DNA of 64,000 bases from positions 49,280,501 through 49,344,500 of the forward strand of contig NC_081414.1 of NCBI RefSeq assembly GCF_030272615.1. Direction: 5' to 3'. Below the pieces are notes generated by a model. That model did no database searches, was not told where the DNA came from, and was given only the letters and a program-made list of their open reading frames with translations. Positions 43,951 through 54,979 of this stretch are shown piece by piece (the stretch's first letter is position 1; each line of letters begins with the position of its first letter). Source of the stretch: Cryptomeria japonica (Eukaryota > Streptophyta > Pinopsida > Cupressales > Cupressaceae). The position numbers and the translations under genes were made by a program.

Positions 43951-44112
43951 GTGTCGTACGACAAACTTTTAGGCTTCGCACGACAAAAGGGTCTTTTTAC
44001 AAACCTCTCATACGAGACATGGGTGGCCCTAGAACGACAAAACTAATGGGCTCAAACGACAAAAGAATTTTTACCAGTTTCTCGTACGAGACAAGATCCT
44101 GTCTCGCACGAT
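43951..44112 (-). repeat. TACGAC motif array inside the PMD intron of A
   Basis: ACGA cores start at 43958, 43980, 44012, 44034, 44056, 44086 and 44108; intervals 22, 32, 22, 22, 30 and 22 nt. Several are CTCGTACGAG or GTCGTACGAC palindromes. The same motif family fills the A leader. Confidence 0.83.
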
Positions 44113-44358
44113 AAACCGGGATACCCGGCCCAAAACACTTGGAAAACTTGAAAAATGAATAAAAAAATTCAAAATTGGAAACACAAACAGGCTTAAGATC
44201 GATCACTTACCGCTGGCTCATAGTTTCGGGGTCGATTATGTCTCCTCTGGCACTCGAATTGATACTGACGAGTAGGGACCACCATTTTCTTCGCAAAAGG
44301 CTTTTTGAATTTTCAAACTTGGAGGGTTAAAATGAATTGAAAATGACACTTTTGTCCC

Positions 44359-44364
44359 ATATAT
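44359..44364 (-). promoter_or_regulatory. Predicted TATA box of the antisense PMD gene in A
   Basis: On minus, TTTGGCTATATATGGG lies about 75 nt before the ATG at 44285. Shares GGCTATA with the B promoter. Confidence 0.62.
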
Positions 44365-45003
44365 AGCCAAAACCTAATTTTTCAACTTGCTCCGATGGCC
44401 ATGAAAATTGTGCCCTTAGCTAATTTGACCATTCTGATTCCATTTTCAGGATCGAAATCAAAATTCAAGATCATTTTGCTAGTCAATTTCAAAATTTGGA
44501 CCACTTAGTGCTCTTTTCATCAGCTGCTCTTTCTTTAACTTTGCACTCAATTTTAACACCAAATCTCAATTTAATTTCTGCAAGTCAACTTTGCGCTCAA
44601 TTTCTCGCTAAATTTTCAAGCTTCCTTTGATTCAATTTGTGCTCAAACAACTTATCATTGCTAAAAATTGCCTAATCATCATGTACCCTCCCTATCTTTC
44701 AATTTCGCTCCCGAGGGGGCATATTGGTGACCTTATGACCTTACATCTTCAAATGTCGATAAATTTTCAAATCTTCATCGAAATTTGAGCAAACATCTTT
44801 TTCAACTAAATCAATCAAATAAGACCTCATCGCTAGGGGCATCTCAACTTCATCGCTTTATATCAAGTTGAGATTTTTGAATCGAATCAATCTCTAGGGG
44901 CATATCAGTTTCATCGCTTCATATCAAGCTGATATTTGTCTTTTATCTGAATCAATCTCTTAACGTTAAGGAGTTTCTGTGATCACACTAAATCTAAGCA
45001 GGT
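44365..45003. other. Noncoding region upstream of the antisense PMD promoter of A
   Basis: A tail region of A with repeated CTAGGGGCATATCAGTTTCATCGC-like phrases (about 44830-44920, read in pieces). No coding domain. Confidence 0.55.
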
Positions 45004-45306
45004 GTTCAGTATTCATTTCTTGATCAACCTGAACAGTTTATCTTTATTGTATCTTGATCAATCAAGTTCAAGATTGATTTTTTTATCTCCACTCACTGTG
45101 TCTAGATCAATCAAGTTCTAGATCAGTAAGATCCGCTTCTTGATCAATCAAGTTCAAGTTTGATATCTTTTGGTTTCTATCGTTCCTAGTTCAATCAAGT
45201 TCGGGATCAGTATCGCTTTAATCAGACTTCATTCATCTTCGTCTCTTCGAATCAAGCTTAACACCTCACTTTCATCTAGTTCATGATCAATCAAGTTCAG
45301 AACTGG
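45004..45306 (+). repeat. Array of small hairpins with loop TCAATCAAGT in the A tail
   Basis: Five loop copies. Four have well-paired but different arms: ATCTTGA/TCAAGAT (45051, 45068), TCTAGA/TCTAGA (45101, 45117), CTTGA/TCAAG (45139, 45154), and TGA/TCA extended by CTAGTTC/GAACTGG (45276, 45300). The fourth in order (loop 45191-45200) pairs poorly. A related hairpin GTTCAG/CTGAAC starts at 45004. The array ends 56 bp before the polypurine tract. Confidence 0.83.
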
Positions 45307-45361
45307 TATCTCCTAGACATCAAATTTTCTTTGAACTAACGCTCTGCTCGCACATTAATTC

Positions 45362-45374
45362 AAAGAGGGGCAAA
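45362..45374 (+). other. Polypurine tract of element A
   Basis: AAAGAGGGGCAAA directly before the 3' LTR, as in B and in the A-like tail at 1288-1301. Confidence 0.88.
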
Positions 45375-46414
45375 TGTAATACCCTAAAAATGGTCATCTA
45401 AACCATGGGCCCCTAATCTCGACAATGTCACCAAGGTCCTAACCAAAGGCAATTAAATCAATCTTGAGCACACAGTTAATTCTTTAATCATCCAATGTCA
45501 CATGGAAAATCAATCAACCAATATTAATTAAATATTTATTTAATTAATTGATCATTCCAAGTAAATCATTTCAAACAATTACCTTATTTATTTTATTAAA
45601 TATCCTAGCATATTTAATTAAATAAATCAATTTGCCATTAAATCATCAAGAAGAGGAATTTTAATTAAATAAATCAATTCAGCACAAATCTTCAGAAAAG
45701 GAAATAAATCAAAAAAAGGAATTAATTGACCAAGAAAGAATTAAAAAATTGAGAAAAGAAATCAATTGGAGATAATCTTGAAAAACAAATTAAAAATTGA
45801 TAAATAATCTCAGAGAAAGAAATTAAAACAATTAAATATTAAAATTGAATGAAATAGAGAATAAATCAGTTTTTTCTGATTTAATCTTATTTTTAGTTCA
45901 ATTTCCTTTAAAACTGAGAAAAGCATCCAATCACATCAATTCACCTGGATTGTGCTTCCTCTTGGAAATCTTGACCGCTCTTCTTCATTTGATCTCAGCT
46001 GTTGGTTTCTTTCTGAATTTTCTATAAATTTAGGCTCGTCTCTCATTCAAAGGAGGTTGGAGAATACATCGTTATTATACTATTTTTGCTCTAGACTCAT
46101 TGAGATATATTGCATATTTATTATTTCATATTGATTAAATCATTTAGCTTAATATTGCTTAAATCTTGTTAGATCAATATTCCATCCATCTAGCATTCAT
46201 CATGCTCATATAGATTAAATCCTTCATCTTGATGTTGTCTAGTCACTGGTATTACTAAATAATCTGAGAGCAATCTTATACTTGCATCTTTTAGAAGGCA
46301 ATGGGTCAATTTGTTATGGTTTATTATTCATTGATTATATCTGTCTAACCATGCATGTAATGACTTGATTGAAGTGTTGTGCTTACAGATACAAGTCCAC
46401 TTTTCACACACACA
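45375..46414 (+). mobile_element. Element A 3' LTR
   Basis: TGTAATACCC start after the polypurine tract; end in a CA run near 46414. Uninterrupted copy of the 5' LTR that B splits. AT palindromes in U3 at 45520-45680. Confidence 0.9.
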
Positions 46415-46526
46415 CGCAGTGCATTAAAAGAAGTGGGTCACCCGATGATCATCTTATTGCTCTTTCTATAGCCTAAGTGTCCATTTTCTTTTGAAAGGTT
46501 GACAGAGAAAAGCCCTCTTGCAGAAA

Positions 46527-49500
46527 ATGGAAGCCAAGGCTTCTTCCTCAGGTGCTACTCAAGGGAGATGATGGGTTGATATTTTTGGAGAGCTCTCCTA
46601 TTCTTCCCACACCATACCGCTTAGGGTGGATTATCCAAAAACCAAGGTCAGGCCAAAGACAATTACTCATAATACGTCCACTCTGATTGATTCTTTTGAA
46701 AATACTGTCGAGCCCGAGCTCCACAAACAACCCAAAATCCTCAAGGAGGCTGCATGCAGTAGAATGTTGCATCATAGAGTGGAGCTGCAATCCATGGCGG
46801 CTCGATTTTGGAGCATTGGTGCACCCCAATTTGTGGTCCCTATGGTTCCTTACTATCCAAAGTTCACAGTCGTGTGTGCCGACGAGTTCGACCCCATTTC
46901 CTGCTCGATCAACGGCTCATCCTTAAGAGTAGTGATCTCCCCGGAAGCCATAAGGGTTATGATGTGTTGTCCCATTTTTGACGGATCAAAGGTGTTATCT
47001 GAGAATACTATGGAAGAATTTTGGAACACCATAAGGGATGCCTTATCTTTTTGCCAAAGTATCCTTAATTAGAGTCTGTCCTCTAGGCTTTTGAGGCTCC
47101 CTTTGTCCTACAGTGACTTGAAGCATGATCAACTCAAAGATATCTTGTCTACTCTTGCATGGCTATGCGTTCACAAAATGACCGGGAAATCACGACTGCT
47201 ATGATGTGTTTCTTTTTCAAATGTCGTAAATAGAGGGAGTCTTTCCATTTTGATTTCTCTGTTTTCATAGCCAGGGCCATGATAAGGCAGCTATTAGAGT
47301 TTCAATAGTTGTGGTGGTTGAAATTCACCTCGATCCTGGTCCATCTATTCTTGCACTAGAATGAGGCCTTCTTCAGCCAACACATGTGGTTACCTTTCTG
47401 TGACAAGTTAGGGAGCCAAATGTCGGTGTCAGCTTGGACACCCGTTCTTCCTACGATACATATCAATTTTTTGACTATTTCTTAACTCCCGTCCTTAAGG
47501 ATTTTTGTTCAATCCCTAATGAACCGCTTGCCCGCTTCTCTCAGATTCAAATGAACTGGATGTGTAATGAACGCCCCCTTGCAACTGGTTCATAGGTAGT
47601 GATTTCTCTTTCGTCTGGGTGCATGGTTTCTTTGAGGAACCATTCCTCTTACCTACCTATGTGACTAAGAGAACCCTTTCTCTAGAAAATGCATGGCAAT
47701 TAGTAAGAATCAAGAGAGCCATTGGGGCAGGAAAGCATGACACCTTCATCACTGAAGAACACAAGGAAATTGGTCCCATTACTCTAGTCCGAAGAAACAA
47801 GAGTGAGGAAGTCTTGACATCCAGCCTGGTACAACTCGGCCTAGTGGTGATTGATGATTATTGGAGTTACGACCCAGATGGGTGTCTTAGCAGAAGAAAG
47901 AACACAGTGAAGCATGAGCCTTGGAGCTCATGGGAAGGACACACAAATCCAATGGTGGATGACCCAAATTTGTATGTGGGTCTCAACGATTTTCCCTTCC
48001 TAAAGCGGCCCCCATGGTTGAGCTTCTACGCAGCCATGCAGAAGTATAACCCAAAAAAGCCCATTCCCCAGGCAATGCTAGAAGCCATAACTGTATATTC
48101 CTAGCCTAGAAAGAAGAGGGAAGATTTTTGGATCTACCGGTAAGAAGTATGTCAGGCTAGGGCTAACATCGGGAACGCCCCCTTTGACGAACGTTTTGAG
48201 CTAGAATGGCTTTAGCACAATAAATCTGATGAAGAGACAGGTGATAGTTCCCCACGTGGGTACTCATCTCCTGAGGTGGCCCAATGGAAAGATGTAGAGG
48301 CTATAAGTATCAAAGAGCTAGATCCTAAGCCCCATATTCTTCTTCCTCTCATTGGTTCCGCTAGCAAGCCTCATTCCCAGGTTGGCAAGAGACAAGCCAA
48401 GAAACATGTGCATGACTTCCCTCCTAGTAAAAGACAGTATTTGAGTTCCACAAAGAAGAGTTCATCTCCTCAAGCCCCAAGGTTTCCCTCAAAACCTCAA
48501 CGGTTGGTGACTTCCATGGTTTAGGTATGCCCTTCTTCGCCTTTTCCTTCTACACAAGTTGTTTCTTCTATTGCCCCTCTTGTTGCAATGCAAACCTATA
48601 TTCCTACTACCCCTACACTAGCACTCGTCGGAACATCAGTTGATCCCCAAGAAGCATTTCTGCAGGCCTCTATTCCATTCCTGGCCTCTGTTTTCGTCCC
48701 CATAGCATTTTCCTCACAGATGTCTGAAGCAGCCACCCTCTCGCGTAGGCTTGGTTTTGGAGAGTCCACTCCTCCCCAGAACGTCGGAGCAACATCCGCT
48801 AATCCATTCCCCTCAAGAGCCTCTCCCTTTGTCCCATTGTTTTCTCCAGCCACGCTTACACAACCTATACAGACCACTTTTGGTGGCCCCATTTCCCAAT
48901 TTCCCTTTGTGGCTCCCCCTGGTGCAACTTTTGCAGGCCAAGTTATTGCCAACCCAAATGATTTCCAACAACAAGTTGCCTATTCCAAGACTGCCTGTAT
49001 TGGCAGGATTGGCAAACGGAAAGAAAAGGAAGGTGCCAGGCCAGCCCGTCCGCACCTACAGACGCATTTCAGCAAGGAAAAAGATTGTCTTTTCTTTACA
49101 AATATGTTCCCCAAGGTTGATAAGCCAGAAGCCCAAATGAGACCCAATGATTACACTCTGCATGTTATTGGCGTCAACCTCCTAAATGCTACAGCATCCA
49201 ACAAAGTTGAAATGATGGAGGAAACTTCAAAGGTCGTGTCTTTGGACTTCATCAAAAAGAGTCATCGCTTGGAGAAGTTGCAAACAGAGAATGTGAACCT
49301 TCGAGAATCTCTGGCCCAACAAAGAAAAAAAGATAAAGCTCAGAATGTCGAGACCAATCGCCTGCAAGGATTGATGACATAGGCTAATTCAGAGAAAGGA
49401 AAGCTGCAGGATGCCCTTAATAATGTGATTTCTTGGTTGAAGGGCTAGGAGACAACAAGAAATGTAGCTTTAAAGGAACTGTAGGAAAATGACCAAGAGA

Positions 49501-50543
49501 TCTAGTAGCTAAAGGAAGCTTCTAGAGATGCCACCCAAGTGCAAGCACAACTACGTGAGGACATTCGTCTGAAAGAAGAGTACGCATGACAACTGAGCAA
49601 TGCATAGGTCATGCTTTCGAAAGAGAAAGCAAGATTTGAAATAGAGTTGCGTGAAAAATATAATGGCATAGAGTGAGCCAAGAGAAAATTTCTAGACGTG
49701 GAGGTTTTGCTACAGCAGGGGCAAGATCATATATCGCAACTCTAATTGCTATAGCAGGGGCTGCATGAAATAGTGATGAAGAGTAGGGAAGTCTCATGAT
49801 TGCTAAGTATTCCTCCCCTTGTGCAGGTTTCTCAAGACTTTTCTCTGATCCTGTTGGAATTGTATGTTTCCCATTGGGAAAGAATTAAGCAGTGCAGCCC
49901 CTCATTGCAGCCCATGATGAGGTTCATCAGAGAAGCACAATGCCTTTGCATTGAGGTGGGAGCTCTCATCAACAGTTCTATGGTTGTCATTGGTCCCAAG
50001 ATCCCTGTGGCTTAGGACCTAATCCAGATGTTGTATGTGGCCCAAGATGAAGATTTGAGAGTGAAGGGAATAGCAGACCACTGACAATTTATCCAGAAAA
50101 CTAATGCTTTCATCAACCACTATAGAGTGATCATGCACGTATCAGCGGCGTTGGAGCCATTGCAGATCTCCATCCTGGACATCAAGCAGTGCGTAGAGAG
50201 GTTTGTTTTGTTAGGCCTGCCTTCTCCTTTCCCCACGAATGGTTCTATGCTAGAAGTTGAGCAGATTCTAGATCAGGTGGAGCAATTGCAGCAGGATAAA
50301 ACTTTCCTCCAGCACCTGAACAATCCCATTTCTACAGAAGAGGTCGAGCATCTCTTGCACCCCCTCGCCCAGCTCTACACGCTCTTGAAATTGGTCCATG
50401 ACGAACCAGTAGGCTTGTCATTCGATGAGATAATCTATCTGGATGAGCATTACTAGAGTCTGGAAGCACAAACACTACCCTCTGAGGAAGAATGGACTCC
50501 ATTGCAACAGGTCTTCGATCTACTCCGACCTATTCTGACATGA
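46527..50543 (+). pseudogene. Very long extra ORF (ORF1-like) of a retroelement, function unknown
   Basis: One frame from an ATG at 46527 to a TGA at 50541-50543, about 1,340 codons, with in-frame stops and two compensating frameshifts at 47190-47610. Visible parts: an N-terminal globular part with FDPISCSINGSSLRVVISPE and a helical motif, then GFFEEPFLLPTYVTKRTLSLE (47625), DYWSYDPDGCLSRRK (47860), a Ser/Pro-rich middle (48400-48950), a long coiled coil (KSHRLEKLQTENVNLRESLAQ, about 49255, continuing to about 49790) and a helical C-terminal part. I do not recognise a named domain. The style matches extra ORFs reported from Tat-lineage gypsy elements, but this is an inference. Confidence 0.5.
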
Positions 50544-51700
50544 AGTCTAGTCTTCGAACCAACATTTTTGGGTTCTAGCATTCCAAAGGCAGAATGTCCC
50601 TTTTAGTCACCAAGAAATGTTAACATAATTTTGGGTTTGTCCATACGCAGCATTTTAATCGGGTGGCCACCCTTTTCTTTTGACTTCCCAGTTGTGCTCA
50701 TCGTATAGGACAAGTGTCTTTTCAGCGTTGTTCCTAATGGCCTGATTTTTCTATTTGAGGTTAGGGGAAACACGGATTTTCCAAATGGCTTGGGTTTTGA
50801 TGATTGTGCATCCTGTTGGACCCCACTCTGCATCGTGTGAAGATAGGGACACATGGCGCCTCCATGCTTCTCGTCCTATTTTTGTTTAGACACTCCTTTT
50901 CAGATGTCCTTGAAGTTGTCGTGTGTTACCCATGGTGACCTGTCTCTTTGGTTGTGATTCACGTCAAAATATGTTTTGTTCGAGTAGGTATGGAGATTAT
51001 ACGACAAGGTGGAGGAAATAACCTTGGAAGAGGTTCTACTGGGTGTGTTCCTGCAGGATGCCATGATGGTTTTTTATGCTCAGAAGCAGTTGCGAGAGGA
51101 TGGCGGACGCTTTGGACTGTTAGCCGAGTCGGGGGCTCTATTTATGTGGTTTTATTTCTTGTTTTAGGGGTTCAAAACTTTTATGAAAAAGAACAATTAA
51201 GTATTCTAGATAGCAATTAAGCTTTTTAGCTATTATTGTTTTCTGAGGAAAGGATAATCAAATTGTGCCTACGACCTCTGTGATATATGTTTTCAGTATG
51301 TTGTAATAGTTTTCTGTGCATTCTTATAACTCTGATGACTTTGGAAATATATGTCTAATACTCTTCTGATTAAATTGTGTTTTGCACTTTTTATCTGGTG
51401 GATGCATGATGTATATTTCTTTATGTTAAAAGGAATCTTGGTTGTGTCTTGTTTATGGTTCTGTTCAGATATACAGACTGTTGAATGGGCTTTAAAACCG
51501 AATGTTTCTAGGTTTTATATGTTGTTTATGTTTGTCCCAAAATGCTCCGGCACATCGCCTAAAATAGTCTAGATCATTTTTCTTTAAGTTTCTTCTTCCC
51601 CTTTTCCCCCCAATCACAAGGAAGAGTCGGCTTCTTAAATCAAGAGGTCATTCAATGAATTCAGTGCAATAGGTCCCCCACCACTGAATTTCCCATAAGG
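50544..51700. other. Noncoding region after the long ORF
   Basis: No domain recognised. A frame at about 50985-51160 reads with many acidic residues (EEITLEEVLLGVFLQDAMM) and could be a diverged remnant. T-rich near 51580-51615. No LTR border was found. Confidence 0.45.
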
Positions 51701-54460
51701 TTGTTTGTTTCAAAAGTAAAATTTAGAGTCAACAATATCATAAACACCTTTCTTAGTGTTACTTTACCTTCTTTACATGATGCCTCTCTAAGTGAAAAGG
51801 TATCGATGGATATTGACTTATCTTCCCCTAAATTTGGTCTTACCAATGGGGGCATGTTAGTGCAACAAAAGGTTATGAGCACTTCTTTCAAAGATCTCCT
51901 TCCTAAGCATGAATCTTTGGAGAAAGATGTTCATCTCCCTCCTAAAGAATATTCCCCTCATGAGGATCATTTTGTGCAAGGAGATGTTATTGTCCCTACT
52001 TTTCCTAGTGATGGCATTTCCTCTTTTGACTTCAACAAAATTCCCACTAGAGATGATGCATTAATGAGAAATGCTTCTCCTTGCCCCAAATCTTTTGTTA
52101 ACCAAAAAGATGCCTTAGGAAAAGAAGATGAGATCATAATCAATTTCCTTAATGCTCTCTCCCCTAAAGATCCTACTGAACACATTTTGAGACAAGAGGA
52201 TGATTCAAACACATGTACTGATGCTCTCCCTCCTAAGGATGAAGAATTAATGAACAGTGTCATCCCTTCTCCCAAAATTGGCATAAACAATAAGGACATC
52301 TTTGTGCAATATATTTTTAATACTTTCTTCAATGACCTCACTATTTGGGATGAACCATTAGAAGAAGGTGTTGATTATTCTCTACCCTATGAGAGTAATC
52401 TCCTTGATAGCATCTCACCTTCCATGAATCTCAATCATTCTCCCTCTAAAAATAAAGCATCTCCCTTTCCTCAACTTGGTTCTACTTCTAAGGATACCCT
52501 AGTTCAAGGTAAGATTGTTGACATCTCTTTCAAAGGTCTCCCTCTCAAAGGTGAAATTTTAAAGAGAAATATTGATCCTTCTCCTAGAGAGTCTATTCCC
52601 CATGTAGATCCTTTGATGATAGAGGATGATATGACCTTTCCTATTTATACTCTTCCTTCTAAAACATCAATGTCTACTTCTAGTCTATCTCCTAAAATTG
52701 ATCTTATCCATGATAACATTTTAGTGCAAGAAGAGACTATCAACAATCTTGTCCATTCTTCTTCTAAAATTCATAAGGACACCTTTTATATTCCTAAACT
52801 ATCTTCAATCAATTTGATACATGTGAATGAAACACCTAATAAACCCCTCTTCACATTTCAAGGTGCTTATCCTTCGCAAAGTCCTCAAGGTAAGCCTATC
52901 TTAGTGGTTCAAGGTGGTTATGCTAATGATTCTTTTTGCACTCCTAGGAAACCTGTTATTATTGTGCAAGGAGGTTATCCTACTAAGAGCCCTTATGGGT
53001 ATGCTATGAAAATCAGTAGAGAGAGTTATAATACAGTTTTGCATACTTACAACACAAGAAACAATAGGCAACCTAGTCCTCCTCTAGTTATCCCAACTTC
53101 ACTTCCTCCCTCTCAACCTACTCTTCCACAAGCACCTCATATATCATAGACTCTTAGTAGGGAGTATGATCTCATTGAACAACTTAAAGCTACTCCTGCC
53201 AAGATTTCTATTTGGGATTTGGTTCAAACTTCACTTGCTTATCATGGGATGTTACAGGATGCTTTGAAAAACTTAGATGTCCCACTTGTAATGACACCTA
53301 ATAACATGGCTTATTTGATTGATCCTACAAGTAAACCCAAAGCTCAAATTGTATTCACATAAGATGAGTTACCTTCTCATGAAATCCAACATCAATATCA
53401 TCCTCTTATGATTGTGGTTATTATCAATGATAGTGCTATAAGACGAACCCTTGTGGACAATGGATTTGGCCTTAATGTTTGTGGTGTGGACTTATTGGAT
53501 AAGATTAATGTAGATCGTTCTCTCATCAAACCTGCTTCTCTTACTATTTGAGGATTTGATAATGTTGATAAATAATCTTTAGGTGTCATAACCTTTCCCG
53601 TTATGGTAGTTCCTATTACTTTATCTACACCTATTCATGTCATGCCTGGTAATTTGACATATAACCTTCTATTAGAGAGAGTGTGGATTCATAGCATGCA
53701 ATTTGTCCCCTCAACTTTGCATAGGCAAGTCAAGTTCATTTATAACAATACGACATACACCTTGTTAGCTGATACCAATCTTCAAGAACCATTAAAATCT
53801 GGATCTTCTTGTTCAACTACTTCCCATACTTCTCCCAATCCTCCTACTTCAAATACATCTATTTCCTTTAATGATCTTGGTCCTTCTAGTACTCTTGATT
53901 CTTCTATTCAATCAAAATCTCCTCCCATATATATCTTTTCTCCCGAAGGAGTGCTCTCAAATGATGATTGGGGATCTCTAGACTTTAACCCTACTTTTGT
54001 AGGAGAGTATAGAGTATCTTGGAAAGGATCTAATACTAAGAAGGGGAAATCTAAGGTGGAACCTAAAGAGCAACCCGCTTTGTCTAAACAACTAAGTAAC
54101 CATTTTGTGGTTGCTTCTAATTCAAATAACTCTTCTAATTCTTCCTCTAATTCATATAGCGCTCATACCTATGAGGCACAAACATCTCTTTCTGATTTGA
54201 CATCCCTTTATGGTCCTGGTTTTCACATTTTAGCTAAGAGTGGCTATGATGGCAATGGTTGTAGAGAAAATGAACAAGTAATTAAAGTTCCTTTAGAACA
54301 TAACACACATGAAGCTTCATTTGGACTTGGATATAATCCTTCTAAGCCCACCAAAGCATCTAAAAGACCATCTCTCAATGTGAATGCTATATTTAGTAGT
54401 GATGATGACCTCGCCTCAATTAAATCATCAAGCTTCTTTCTACACTCATCCTCCTCATAA
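51701..54460 (+). pseudogene. Gypsy fragment: gag-like end, protease and G-patch
   Basis: A 482-codon open block (51701-53149) of low complexity, rich in Ser, Pro, Asp and Lys, with a threefold repeated word of type VQGGYP (52855-53000). Then the pre-protease block LIEQLKATPAKISIWDLVQTS (53172-53235), a protease core TLVDNGFGLNVCGVD (about 53448, DNG instead of DSG or DGG), YNLLLERVWIHSMQFVPST, and a G-patch GPGFHILAKSGYDGNG and SFGLGYNP (about 54210-54340). In-frame stops and a break lie at 53149-53580. RT is missing; the fragment ends before copia sequence. Confidence 0.75.
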
Positions 54461-54979
54461 GGAAATCTTGGTGATGGACAAATCTCTTTATGAATTTCCC
54501 CAAGAGATTTCTAATCCCACTTATGAGACTTTATCTTCAACTCAATCTAAAATCCCTTCTTCTAGGAATAAGGCTCTAATGAGTTACACTTATCACTCTC
54601 CTAATATTTCTTGTGTGCAAGAAAAGTATGACTAGGTGGCCTATTCTTCGCCTATAAACTTCTCTCTTTCTAAATACTTTATAACAATCATCATCTTATA
54701 CATGTTTGTAATCTCACATATAGTAGAGCATTTAACATGTCATATTCAAATACCTCATTCAATCTATCATGTCTTTAAATAACATTAATGGCTATTATGT
54801 TGCTCATCATTATGTGACATTGGTAGCTCACTTACTGGGGGATCATTGTCATTCATGATGGTACAATTTTACATGCAATCATACTTTTGGAAACAACATA
54901 ATAGCCTATTTCTATCTCATCTCTTCTCCCTATACATTGGGAGCAAGGGTGATTTCAAACATCTCTCCTTCTTAAGATT
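54461..54979. other. Noncoding junction between gypsy and copia fragments
   Basis: The first 170 bp may still be linker of the gypsy fragment (an 83-codon frame 54384-54635 of Ser/Thr-rich sequence). The rest has no match to a known domain. Phrase TTACTGGGGGATCATTGTCATTC at about 54830, read in two parts, is typical of noncoding tails, but no repeat partner was found. Confidence 0.45.

Larger units (their letters stand above)
36885..44285 (-). pseudogene. Antisense two-exon PMD gene of element A, split by insertion C
   Basis: Exon 1 is 44211-44285 (ATG at 44285, 25 codons, basic, ending at donor GTAAGT). Intron 43803-44210 (acceptor TTGCAG). Exon 2 starts at 43802 in phase 0 and runs to 43111, then 36885-38014 after removal of C plus one TGGTA copy, giving 609 codons with no frameshift. 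PMD motifs: GELTITPEDVYMILHIPFAG, FIGCFLMPDRG, LAHMYQEMHEIV and LQVWAWEHLLV. Then RPYRGLEPWDDW (matches the B exon), a Gly-run linker, a coiled coil (QTQLVERDRQLAEVR, about 37150) and a Pro-run tail ending SNEGEGAS. Stops are TAG, TAA or TGA, mostly explained by C-to-T. Antisense to pol like in B. Confidence 0.8.
8127..46414 (+). mobile_element. Element A: Tat-like Ty3/gypsy retrotransposon, interrupted by B and C
   Basis: LTRs: 8127-8680 joined to 24828-25315 (5', 1,042 bp) and 45375-46414 (3', 1,040 bp); the aligned parts are nearly identical. Order on +: LTR, Lys-like primer site, 2.3-kb leader, gag, protease, G-patch, RT, RNase H, second RNase H, integrase, conserved stem-loop, antisense PMD gene, polypurine tract, LTR. 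Without B and C it is about 17 kb. The gag-to-RNase H reading frame (27614-33877) has in-frame stops but no frameshift. No matching target duplication was found (CCTCC left, CGCAG right). Not mobile now because of stops and integrase frameshifts. Confidence 0.88.

Noticed and set aside
45181-45206. Fourth TCAATCAAGT loop as a good hairpin
   Set aside because: Its arms (TTCCTAGT and TCGGGATC) pair poorly, so it was not counted as support for covariation.
46548-46829. Minus-strand frame opposite the start of the long ORF
   Set aside because: The opposite frame extends far beyond it and shows the codon-like continuity; this is a shadow.
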